From NCBI RefSeq assembly GCF_017875765.1, contig NZ_JAGGNA010000001.1, positions 1,433,501 to 1,497,500 of the forward strand: a stretch of DNA of 64,000 bases, written 5' to 3'. Position numbers and translations under genes: made by a program. The notes under the pieces were generated by a model. It had not been told where the DNA came from and made no database searches. It saw only the letters and a list, made by a program, of their open reading frames with translations. The DNA comes from Flavobacterium sp. CG_23.5 (lineage in GTDB: Bacteria; Bacteroidota; Bacteroidia; Flavobacteriales; Flavobacteriaceae). Below, piece by piece: positions 45,011 through 52,647 of the stretch (positions within the stretch are counted from its first letter, which is position 1; the number at the start of each line of letters is the position of its first letter).

Positions 45011-46696
45011 ATGAAAAATAAACAAAGAACACTCGATTTTTCATTAATGTTTGTAATAAGAAAAAGGAGCAAAATTATTTCAGTAATAATGATTTTTGCC
45101 TTCTTAAATTTAACTGTTGGTTGCACCTTTTACAAGACTAAACAAATACCTACTAACTCAGATAATTTTGTCAATAAATACAGATCCATAAATAAAAATG
45201 ACCGCTATGTAATTATTCATTCCGGCAGTGACACTTGGCATTTAAATAATGTAGTGTTAAATGAAGACAAAAAAGAAATTACAGGTTCACTTCAAGAATT
45301 AAATGAATACCATAAATTGCTCTCTTATAAAGGGAAAAAAATATCTAAACAAAGTTACAAATCAAGTAAGGCATTCGAACTTCATTTTTACACCAAAGAA
45401 AATTTAGATAAAAACACAACTAGCGAAGTTATCATTCCTTTTTCAAACATCGAAAAAATGGAAGCTTATGTACCAGATACCGGTAAAAAAGTGCTGAGTA
45501 TCTTGGGCTTTACTTTTGCAGGATTAGCCCTAGTTGGCATTCTTGTCGCTGTTCTTAAAAGTTCCTGTCCTTTTGTTTATATAAAAAATGGCGACGCCTA
45601 TACCTTCACTGGCGAACTTTATCCAGGTGCGATTCTTCCGAATCTTGAACGTACGGACTATCTTCCGCTTCCTGATTTCATCCCACAAAATGCGGAATAT
45701 ACTCTTAAAATATCTAACGAATTAAAAGAGATTCAGTACACTGATTTGGCTCAGCTTGTGGTTTTGAACCATGCCGAAAACACCTCAGTTTTATTGGATC
45801 AAAACGGAAAACCACATTCCTTTTCGAACACAATAAATCCCCAACAAGTAACAATTGATGGCGCAACTTTTGATGCGGCTCCCTCGTTGAAAAAAGACAA
45901 CATTTCATACCTCTTTGACCATGAAAGATCAAAGGATGATCAATGGAATAATATCATTTTATCCTTTGACAATATCAACTATTCCAAGCAGGCAAAATTA
46001 GTCTTATCGGCTAAAAACTCGTTATGGTTGGATCTCGTTTACGGAAAATTTAATGAGCAATTTGGTTTCTATTTTAATCGATTCCAAAAACAACAACACA
46101 ATGTTCCTGCAGAAAAAAATATCCAATGGAGAAATGATCAGGGCATTCCATTATCGGTTTATCTTAAGTCAGACAAGGATTGGGTTTTAATTGAAAAAAT
46201 TAATCCGGCTGGGCCAATGGCTTTCCGGGATTTAATTATACCAATTGATTTGGAGAAAATAAACGCTAAAAAAATAGAACTAAAACTCGAATGTGGTTTT
46301 ATGTTTTGGGAAGTGGATTATGCGGCCATCGATTACAGTAAAAATAGCATATTGGAGCCACAATATATAAGTCCGTTTTCGGCGATTGATGAGAACGGAA
46401 AAAATGTAACTGCTTTATTAGACAAGGAAGATAAGAATTACTTGATTCAACCCAATATTGGAAATGAAGTAGTCTTGAAATATCGTGTCAAAGCTCATAA
46501 AAAGGGAGAACGTCAAACTGTTTTCTTAAAAAACAGAGGCTATTATGAATACATCCGGAATTATTCTGGAATTCCAAATTTTTCAAAACTGAAAACTTTT
46601 CGAGAAAAAGGCGCACTATCAAAATATTCCAAAGAAGAATATTATCAATTTACTGGAACTAAAAATTTGTCTGAAATAGTGTTTAATCATGAGTAA
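45011..46696 (+). CDS. Unrecognised lipoprotein, first gene of island operon
   Basis: 561 residues. Start region MKNKQRTLDFSLMFVIRKRS is unusually long before the hydrophobic segment, so translation may begin at a later Met; the lipobox is NLTVGC (Cys39 with this start). Visible parts: a beta-rich N-terminal domain (about 50-150), a hydrophobic segment at about 164-187 (LSILGFTFAGLALVGILVAVLK), then KSSCPFVYIKNGDAYTFTGELYPGA and a long beta-rich region. I do not recognise a named family. It overlaps the radical SAM gene by 8 bp and is therefore coupled to it. Membrane-anchored extracytoplasmic protein with unknown role. Confidence 0.75.
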   Translation: MKNKQRTLDFSLMFVIRKRSKIISVIMIFAFLNLTVGCTFYKTKQIPTNSDNFVNKYRSINKNDRYVIIHSGSDTWHLNNVVLNEDKKEITGSLQELNEYHKLLSYKGKKISKQSYKSSKAFELHFYTKENLDKNTTSEVIIPFSNIEKMEAYVPDTGKKVLSILGFTFAGLALVGILVAVLKSSCPFVYIKNGDAYTFTGELYPGAILPNLERTDYLPLPDFIPQNAEYTLKISNELKEIQYTDLAQLVVLNHAENTSVLLDQNGKPHSFSNTINPQQVTIDGATFDAAPSLKKDNISYLFDHERSKDDQWNNIILSFDNINYSKQAKLVLSAKNSLWLDLVYGKFNEQFGFYFNRFQKQQHNVPAEKNIQWRNDQGIPLSVYLKSDKDWVLIEKINPAGPMAFRDLIIPIDLEKINAKKIELKLECGFMFWEVDYAAIDYSKNSILEPQYISPFSAIDENGKNVTALLDKEDKNYLIQPNIGNEVVLKYRVKAHKKGERQTVFLKNRGYYEYIRNYSGIPNFSKLKTFREKGALSKYSKEEYYQFTGTKNLSEIVFNHE

Positions 46697-47933
46697 CAAT
46701 AATTCTATCAGTCCAAGCATTTCGGTTCCTTTTCTTAATGAAGAGGAAATAATATCGACGGAAATTCAAAAAACAGGAAAAAGACAAACGCTAATTTCAG
46801 GTTTGAGAAAGGAACTTGTACAATTATCCTATCGTTTAACAATCATTGGTGTTGCCATAAAAAGCTATAATAATCCTTGGAACTGGCTTTATGTACCATT
46901 AGCGTTAATAAGACTTAGAAGAAAAACCATTGGACAGCGCCGCATTTACAAATTGGCTAATGTGGATAAAAGATATTATTGGGGGCTTTTCACACCTGGT
47001 TGGAATGGAATTGCTTTCAAAAATTTTATTGCATCCGAGATGAATCATATTGTTCCGGTTAAACAAAAAGTCAATCGTTTTATCAGTGTTATTGTTGCTA
47101 TTACCAAAAAATGTGCACTCCAATGTGAACATTGTTATGAATGGGAAAATATAAACAAAAAAGAAGTACTCACTCCAGAACAACTGAAAAGCATTGTTGC
47201 CAAAATTCAAGAACGAGGTGTCAGCCAAATTCATTTTTCAGGAGGAGAACCGCTTTTAAAAGTTGATTTATTAGTAGATCTTTTGAACAGTGCCAAAAAG
47301 GGAACCGAATTTTGGATTTTAACTTCAGGACTTAAGTTAACAGATGAAAACGCAAAAAAATTAAAATCAGCAGGCTTGAATGGCGTCATGATTAGCTTAG
47401 ATCATTTTGACCCCGAAAAGCACAACAACTTTCGCGGATTTAAAGAGGCTTATTATTGGGTTGAAAACGGGGTTCAAAACGCAATAAATAATAAATTGGT
47501 TGTTGCCTTATCTCTTTGTGTTACCAAAGATTTTTCAACTCACGAAAACCTGATGACTTATGCTAAACTTGCTAGGAAAATGGGTGTTTCATTCATTCAA
47601 ATATTGGAACCTAAAGCTGTTGGGCATTATCTCGGGAAAGACGTTTCACTATCAAATGAGCAAATTGGACTTTTGGAAAAATTTTATTTAGATATGAATT
47701 ATGACCCAAAATATAAAAATTACCCGCTCATTAGTTACCATGGCTATTATCAAAGACATCAGCGTTGCTTCGGTGCAGGAAATCGCAGTTTTTATGTTGA
47801 CACAGACGGTGATATTAACGCATGCCCATTTTGTCAGACAAAAACAGGGAATGTTTTAGATACAGATTTCGACAAATCAATCCTGCATTTACAAAATTCA
47901 GGATGTCCCAATTTTTATTCGAAAAATGATTAA
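46689..47933 (+). CDS. Radical SAM protein with C-terminal cysteine cluster (SPASM-like)
   Basis: 414 residues. N-terminal 130 residues have no clear homologue. Radical SAM motif CALQCEHC (Cys142, Cys146, Cys149) is followed by HFSGGEPLL (SAM-binding GGEP) and VMISLDHFDPEKHN. The C-terminal region has Cys360, Cys379, Cys382 and Cys406 in an arrangement (CFGAGNRSFYVDTDGDINACPFC ... GC) like the SPASM/twitch auxiliary-cluster domain. Enzymes with this layout mature peptides or proteins, or act on other substrates. No small precursor peptide gene was seen nearby. It lies 8 bp inside the lipoprotein gene and 11 bp before the fatty acid hydroxylase. Confidence 0.88.
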   Translation: MSNNNSISPSISVPFLNEEEIISTEIQKTGKRQTLISGLRKELVQLSYRLTIIGVAIKSYNNPWNWLYVPLALIRLRRKTIGQRRIYKLANVDKRYYWGLFTPGWNGIAFKNFIASEMNHIVPVKQKVNRFISVIVAITKKCALQCEHCYEWENINKKEVLTPEQLKSIVAKIQERGVSQIHFSGGEPLLKVDLLVDLLNSAKKGTEFWILTSGLKLTDENAKKLKSAGLNGVMISLDHFDPEKHNNFRGFKEAYYWVENGVQNAINNKLVVALSLCVTKDFSTHENLMTYAKLARKMGVSFIQILEPKAVGHYLGKDVSLSNEQIGLLEKFYLDMNYDPKYKNYPLISYHGYYQRHQRCFGAGNRSFYVDTDGDINACPFCQTKTGNVLDTDFDKSILHLQNSGCPNFYSKND

Positions 47934-47944
47934 AAAACTAATTT

Positions 47945-48679
47945 ATGTTTTTCTTCAATGAAAATAGCTGGATGGCCGGAGCCATTATTTTAATTTTTAG
48001 GTATTTCCTAATAGCGGGAACAGCTTATTTTATATTTTACATTTGGAAAAAAAAGAAACTATCTCATTTGAAAATTCAACAAAAATTTCCAGAAGGAAAA
48101 CAGCTGAGAAATGAAATCTTATTTTCTTTTCTCACTTTACTAATTTACAGCGGAACAAGCGGTATTGTATTGTATTGGTACAAAAAGGGAATTACAAAAA
48201 TATATCATGACGTAAATGATTATGGTTTCTTTTATTTACTAGGCAGCGTTCTATTTATGATAGTTTTGCATGACACTTATTTTTATTGGACACATAAATT
48301 ACTCCATTCATCAAAATGGCTCTTCAAATTCCACAAAATCCATCACCAATCTCATAATCCCACACCTTGGGCCGCTTTTGCATTTCATCCTGCAGAGGCA
48401 CTGATTTCTTTAGGAATAATTCCCTTAATCATTTTTATTATACCTACGCATCCATTAGCACTAGTAATGTTTCTCTCTTTCATGACCATCTATAACGTTC
48501 TGATACATTTGGGCTATGAAATAATTTCCAAAAAAAAGTCGAATCTCTCTATTTGGAAATGGCAAAACACAAGCAAAAATCATGATTTACATCATGAAAT
48601 AGGAGGTGGATTTAATTATGGATTGTATTTTTCCTTTTGGGATCGAATGATGGGATCATATAAAGAAAATCAGAATTAA
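47945..48679 (+). CDS. Sterol desaturase / fatty acid hydroxylase family membrane protein
   Basis: 244 residues, about four membrane segments. The His boxes of the di-iron family are all present: HDTYFYWTHKLLH (residues 109-121), HKIHHQSH (130-137) and HDLHH (213-217), plus H148. Such proteins hydroxylate or desaturate lipids using O2 and a di-iron centre. It is third in the lipoprotein-radical SAM-hydroxylase operon; lipid modification together with a radical SAM step suggests a dedicated lipid or lipoprotein modification (inference). Followed by the truncated rluF tail. Confidence 0.88.
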   Translation: MFFFNENSWMAGAIILIFRYFLIAGTAYFIFYIWKKKKLSHLKIQQKFPEGKQLRNEILFSFLTLLIYSGTSGIVLYWYKKGITKIYHDVNDYGFFYLLGSVLFMIVLHDTYFYWTHKLLHSSKWLFKFHKIHHQSHNPTPWAAFAFHPAEALISLGIIPLIIFIIPTHPLALVMFLSFMTIYNVLIHLGYEIISKKKSNLSIWKWQNTSKNHDLHHEIGGGFNYGLYFSFWDRMMGSYKENQN

Positions 48680-48707
48680 AAATTAACCGATTTTTCTTTC
48701 TGCTTAT

Positions 48708-48846
48708 AGTAATAAAACTGATAAACCTCCTCGAACCTTTGACCAAAACCGAAGAAGCGAGTTTACCCAAAGCGGAACCGGCAAAAAGAAGAACGGAATT
48801 CATCAAAAGAGATGATCCAAGATTTAAAGGACGAGGCGATTATTAG
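48708..48846 (+). pseudogene. Diverged remnant of the rluF 3' end
   Basis: From 48733 to 48846 an open frame ends with TAG and encodes 37 residues; 32 are identical to the last 37 of RluF. The DNA is 95 of 114 identical by hand alignment with 44531-44644 (including stop). Weaker similarity (IK-L---L-EP) reaches back to about 48708. There is no start codon or rest of the gene, so it is a fragment. It marks the right end of the segment carrying the three-gene operon. Confidence 0.9.
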
Positions 48847-48876
48847 CATCCAGAAAATCGGCAATATTTAAAAGTA

Positions 48877-48936
48877 AAACACGAATTTCACTAATTCACA
48901 CAAATTATTTTGTACAAATTAGTGAAATTCGTGTTT
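48877..48936. repeat. 60-nt hairpin, 20-bp perfect arms
   Basis: Arms 48877-48896 and 48917-48936 are exact reverse complements (AAACACGAATTTCACTAATT arm) around a 20-nt loop, with an inner CAAA/TTTG pairing. There is no T-run after it, so it is not a classic terminator. I recall similar ATTAGTGAAATTCGTG elements in other Flavobacteriia, but that was not checked. Confidence 0.85.
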
Positions 48937-48975
48937 GAATATTAAGCCTAATTATTTTCTATTTGTAAATTTACT

Positions 48976-49383
48976 TTACTGAATCTTTCTACGTTTCGCT
49001 TTAACGATTTGGTTATCTACTAAAATTGCTTCATAAATTTGCTGTTTCAATAATGGAACATCAATTTCTTTAACAGAATTGAAAGTTAGCTTTTAAGCAA
49101 ATTTTGTGGTTTCGAAAGTTTCGTCTAAAAATGAAATCCCTTTACAAAAACCAATCGCTACGCCTTTTTCAACTTTTCCCCAAGGAATGGAAGCAGGCCA
49201 AATATAACAAATTCGGGAATGGCGGTAATAAAAAGGAACATTGTAAGCCAATTTCTCCTTACAATCTGGCATACATTCAAGAATAATTTTTTGCAAAAAA
49301 AGAACAATTTCCAGTTCTTCTTCCGATAAATTATCCAGAAATTCATTTACACTTTCAAACTGTATTCCTTGTGGATTTCCCAT
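48976..49383 (-). pseudogene. DUF1801 (YdhG-like) gene with an internal in-frame stop
   Basis: Read on the - strand, 49383 down to 49093 encodes 96 residues (MGNPQGIQFESVNEFLDN...), then TAA. The same frame continues without shift for 38 more sense codons (KLTFNSVKEIDVPLLKQQIY... KAKRRKIQ) to a second stop at 48976-48978. The second part matches the C-terminal region expected for DUF1801. The simplest explanation is a nonsense substitution (for example GAA or AAA to TAA), leaving either a truncated protein or a dead gene. The start codon abuts the folD terminator at 49385. Confidence 0.85.
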
Positions 49384-49384
49384 A

Positions 49385-49418
49385 ATTAAAAAAAAGCCTA
49401 TTCGGACGAATAGGCTTT
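49385..49418 (-). terminator. Terminator of folD
   Basis: Arms AAAGCCTATT (49393-49402) and AATAGGCTTT (49409-49418), with extra pairing towards the loop. Read on the - strand, a T-run follows. Confidence 0.88.
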
Positions 49419-49427
49419 GTATTTTTA

Positions 49428-50318
49428 TTATTTCCCTAACTTTAAAATTTTCATCTCTCTTGCCAAAAGCGTGTTTTTTAGCAGCATCGCGATGGTCATA
49501 GGCCCTACTCCTCCCGGGACAGGTGTAATAAAGCTTGCTTTCTTGCTTACATTTTCAAAATCTACGTCACCAGTAATCACATATCCTTTGTCATTTGTTT
49601 CGTCAGCAACTCTGGTAATACCCACATCGATTACAACGACACCGTCTTTTACCATCTCGGCTTTTAGGTAATTCGGAACACCTAAAGCGGTTATGATAAT
49701 ATCTGCTTGGGTTGTTATTTGAGCAATATTTTTGGTATAACTATGCGTCAAGGTTACTGTTGAATTTCCAGGAAACCCTTTTCTACCCATCAAAATACTC
49801 ATTGGTCTTCCTACAATATGACTACGTCCTATCACAACAGTATGTTTCCCTTTGGTTTCCACTCCATATCTTTCTAACAACTCTAGGATTCCAAAAGGAG
49901 TAGCAGGAATAAAAGTGCTCATATCCAAAGCCATTTTTCCAAAATTCTCAGGATGAAAACCATCAACGTCTTTACTTGGATCAACTGCCATCAATACTTT
50001 TTGCTCATCAATTTGGTCGGGAAGTGGCAACTGAACTATAAATCCATCAATATTAGGATCCTCGTTCAATTCTTTTATTTTTTTAAGCAATTCGGTTTCC
50101 GATGTGGTGCTTGGCATTTTCACTAAAGTCGATTCAAAACCTACTCGTTCACATGCTTTTACCTTGCTTCCCACGTAAGTTAAACTCGCTCCATCGTTAC
50201 CTACAATAACTGCTGCTAAGTGAGGTACTTTCTCCCCATTATTTTTCATTTTTTGCACTTCGGCAGCGATCTCGCCTTTAATATCCTCTGCTGTTTTTTT
50301 TCCGTCTAGTAGTTGCAT
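49428..50318 (-). CDS. folD: Bifunctional methylenetetrahydrofolate dehydrogenase / methenyltetrahydrofolate cyclohydrolase
   Basis: 296 residues. Motifs: VGNDGASLTYVGSKVKACERVG (catalytic Lys), GFIVQLPLPDQID, PSKDVDGFHPENFGKM, the VVIGRSHIVGRPMSILM NADP site, and PVPGGVGPMTIAMLL. It oxidises methylene-THF to methenyl-THF and hydrolyses it to 10-formyl-THF. It is downstream of ffh on the - strand, separated by the AAAGTC hairpin. Confidence 0.97.
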   Translation of the reverse strand: MQLLDGKKTAEDIKGEIAAEVQKMKNNGEKVPHLAAVIVGNDGASLTYVGSKVKACERVGFESTLVKMPSTTSETELLKKIKELNEDPNIDGFIVQLPLPDQIDEQKVLMAVDPSKDVDGFHPENFGKMALDMSTFIPATPFGILELLERYGVETKGKHTVVIGRSHIVGRPMSILMGRKGFPGNSTVTLTHSYTKNIAQITTQADIIITALGVPNYLKAEMVKDGVVVIDVGITRVADETNDKGYVITGDVDFENVSKKASFITPVPGGVGPMTIAMLLKNTLLAREMKILKLGK

Positions 50319-50339
50319 TTTAATTTAGTTTAAAGTTTT

Positions 50340-50386
50340 AAAGTCGAAAGTCTTAAAGTAATTACAACCTTAAGACTTTCGACTTT
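50340..50386. repeat. AAAGTC-type hairpin between ffh and folD
   Basis: Perfect 17-bp arms (50340-50356 and 50370-50386; arm AAAGTCGAAAGTCTTAA) around a 13-nt loop, without a clear T-run on either side. It uses the same words as the lipA-gap spacer at 35731-35799. Confidence 0.8.
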
Positions 50387-50395
50387 TGACTCATT

Positions 50396-51745
50396 TTATC
50401 TCATTCCTGGCATACCGCCTTGCATTCCGCCCATCATCTTCATGAGGTTTTTCCCTCCTGGTCCTTGCATCATTTTCATCATCTTACTCATTTGCTCAAA
50501 CTGTTTCATCAATTGATTAACTTGCTCTATTTTGGTTCCGGAACCTTTTGATATTCTGGCTTTTCTTTTAACATCAATAATTGCTGGTTTACTTCTCTCA
50601 GCAGGAGTCATCGAGTGAATGATAGCTTCAATATGTTTGAAAGCATCATCTTCAATTTCAACATCTTTCATTGCTTTTGAAGCACCCGGTATCATTCCAA
50701 CCAAATCCTTCATATTACCCATTTTCTTTACTTGCTGAATTTGAGATAAGAAATCATCAAAACCGAATTCGTTTTTGGCAATCTTCTTTTGGATTTTTCT
50801 GGCTTCTTCTTCGTCAAATTGCTCTTGTGCTCTTTCTACCAAAGACACAACATCTCCCATTCCAAGGATACGTTCTGCCATACGAATAGGATAAAATACA
50901 TCTATCGCATCCATTTTTTCGCCGGTACCAACAAATTTAATTGGTTTGTTAACTACTGATTTAATTGAAATAGCAGCTCCTCCACGAGTGTCACCATCTA
51001 ATTTCGTTAAGATAACACCATCAAAATTCAATATGTCGTTGAAAGCTTTAGCAGTATTTACCGCATCTTGACCTGTCATTGCATCAACAACAAATAAGGT
51101 TTCTTGTGGCTGAATTGCTTTATGAACGCGTTCGATTTCGTCCATCATCTCCGTATCAACTGCCAAACGACCCGCTGTATCGACTATCACAACGTTGAAC
51201 CCGTTTGCTTTCGCATGTTTGATTGCATTTTGAGCAATTTCAACAGGATTCTTATTTTCTGGCTCTGAATAAACCTCAACACCTATCGAATCTCCAACAA
51301 CATATAATTGCTGAATTGCCGCAGGACGATAGATATCACAAGCTACCAAAAGTGGTTTTTTATTCTTTTTCGTTTGAAGATAATTCGCTAGTTTACCAGA
51401 AAATGTTGTTTTCCCAGATCCTTGCAAACCCGCCATTAAAATAACGGTTGGGTTTCCAGATAGATTGATTCCGGCAACATCACCACCCATTAATTCCGTA
51501 AGCTCATCTTTGACTAACTTTACTAATAATTGTCCTGGCTGAAGTGTAGTTAACACGTCTTGTCCAATTGCTTTTTCTTTTACTTTAGTAGTAAAATCTT
51601 TAGCAATTTTAAAGTTGACATCGGCATCAAGTAATGCGCGACGAACTTCTTTCAAAGTTTCGGCAACATTTACCTCTGTAATTTTTCCGTGACCTTTTAA
51701 TATATGGAAGGCTTTATCTAACTTATCGCTTAAATTATCGAACAT
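50396..51745 (-). CDS. ffh: Signal recognition particle protein Ffh
   Basis: 449 residues, standard length. The N domain (to about 85), GTPase G domain with G1 GLQGSGKTT at 106-114, DTAGR, TKLDGDTRGGAA and the GTGEK motif, and the Met-rich M domain ending in MMKMMQGPGG...MGGMQGGMPGMR, which holds the signal peptide groove and 4.5S RNA site. It delivers ribosomes making membrane proteins to FtsY. No SRP RNA gene was seen here. Confidence 0.97.
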   Translation of the reverse strand: MFDNLSDKLDKAFHILKGHGKITEVNVAETLKEVRRALLDADVNFKIAKDFTTKVKEKAIGQDVLTTLQPGQLLVKLVKDELTELMGGDVAGINLSGNPTVILMAGLQGSGKTTFSGKLANYLQTKKNKKPLLVACDIYRPAAIQQLYVVGDSIGVEVYSEPENKNPVEIAQNAIKHAKANGFNVVIVDTAGRLAVDTEMMDEIERVHKAIQPQETLFVVDAMTGQDAVNTAKAFNDILNFDGVILTKLDGDTRGGAAISIKSVVNKPIKFVGTGEKMDAIDVFYPIRMAERILGMGDVVSLVERAQEQFDEEEARKIQKKIAKNEFGFDDFLSQIQQVKKMGNMKDLVGMIPGASKAMKDVEIEDDAFKHIEAIIHSMTPAERSKPAIIDVKRKARISKGSGTKIEQVNQLMKQFEQMSKMMKMMQGPGGKNLMKMMGGMQGGMPGMR

Positions 51746-51810
51746 AATTTTATTTCTCTTTAATTAAGGTGCAAATTTAAGCATTTGATTTTGAAGTTTA
51801 AATACTATTA

Positions 51811-51849
51811 TAAATAAAAAGAGGCTGTCTTCTTAAGACAGCCTCTTTT
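51811..51849 (-). terminator. Terminator of the lipoprotein gene at 51876
   Basis: A perfect 15-bp stem (51817-51831 with 51835-51849) with a 3-nt loop; read on the - strand it is followed by TTTTTATTTA. Confidence 0.88.
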
Positions 51850-51875
51850 ATGAATAAAATAAAAATATTTTTTAA

Positions 51876-52595
51876 TTAATCCTTGTCATCTAAATCTGCT
51901 TCATTTTCAAGTAAATCTTTTATCAAATCCCCAATATCATTGTGACTATCATCACTAGCAGTACTAATTTCGATAACTCCATCTCCATCGGTATCTAACA
52001 ATAGGCCTTGGTTTGCCAAAGTAGTTAATCTCGCCATTAAAGTATCAAGATGTATTTTAATGTTCAAAGATATATCATTACCATTGATCGTGAAATCTTT
52101 GTTGTGGTCTTCAAAATCCAATTCATGTTCCACATCCTTGTCGCTCCAGATAATAAATGGTTTCCCATTAATAGTTCCTTTAATCAAATAAGTCTTACCA
52201 TTCATTTCACCAACTAATGTTGATTTTTCGAACTTAAATTCGATTTCCTCATATCTTGCATTCGGAACATTTACAGAAGTAATAAAAGGACTTAAGGTTA
52301 AGTTAGGATCAAGCAAATCCAATAAAAAAGGTCCATGAAGTTTAACGTCATCATGCTTTGGATCCATACTGTACATCGCATCTTCCATATCGGTTTCAAA
52401 TTTGATCTTCCCAATATTAATTTTAAAGTCGGTTATAACTACTGTAGAAGTTGCTGTAGTTCGTGCAGTTAAAGAGGTCTTACCTGTTGAGGAAACTGCG
52501 GAAGCCTTTAATGTTACATTACCTCCCGAAGTGGAATCATTTGTACAAGAACTTATTACAAGTGCAAGTAATGCTAAAATTGAAATTTTTTTCAT
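51876..52595 (-). CDS. Lipoprotein of unknown function
   Basis: 239 residues with a lipobox (VISSC, Cys17). The mature part is beta-rich with a Ser/Thr-rich linker, an IGKIKFETD segment and a C-terminal acidic region. The sequence DTDGDGVIEI (about 211-220) looks like a calcium-binding loop of the EF-hand or dockerin type, but only one is present. I cannot assign it to a named family; DUF4382-like folds are one possibility. It is between ffh and argS and has its own terminator. Confidence 0.7.
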   Translation of the reverse strand: MKKISILALLALVISSCTNDSTSGGNVTLKASAVSSTGKTSLTARTTATSTVVITDFKINIGKIKFETDMEDAMYSMDPKHDDVKLHGPFLLDLLDPNLTLSPFITSVNVPNARYEEIEFKFEKSTLVGEMNGKTYLIKGTINGKPFIIWSDKDVEHELDFEDHNKDFTINGNDISLNIKIHLDTLMARLTTLANQGLLLDTDGDGVIEISTASDDSHNDIGDLIKDLLENEADLDDKD

Positions 52596-52647
52596 AATGG
52601 TATTTTTAAATTGTTAATTAATTCATAACGCAAAAGGCATGCCATTA

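Noticed and set aside
48612..48806. 64-codon - strand ORF (LLFAGSALGKLASSVL) that resembles the - strand ORF at 44416-44601
   Set aside because: Both are antisense readings of the duplicated rluF tail; the similarity comes from that duplication and not from a real pair of genes.
44531..48846. Site-specific integrase element with identical att repeats
   Set aside because: No integrase or transposase gene is present and the two repeat copies are only about 83% identical, so a classic att-flanked element is not supported.
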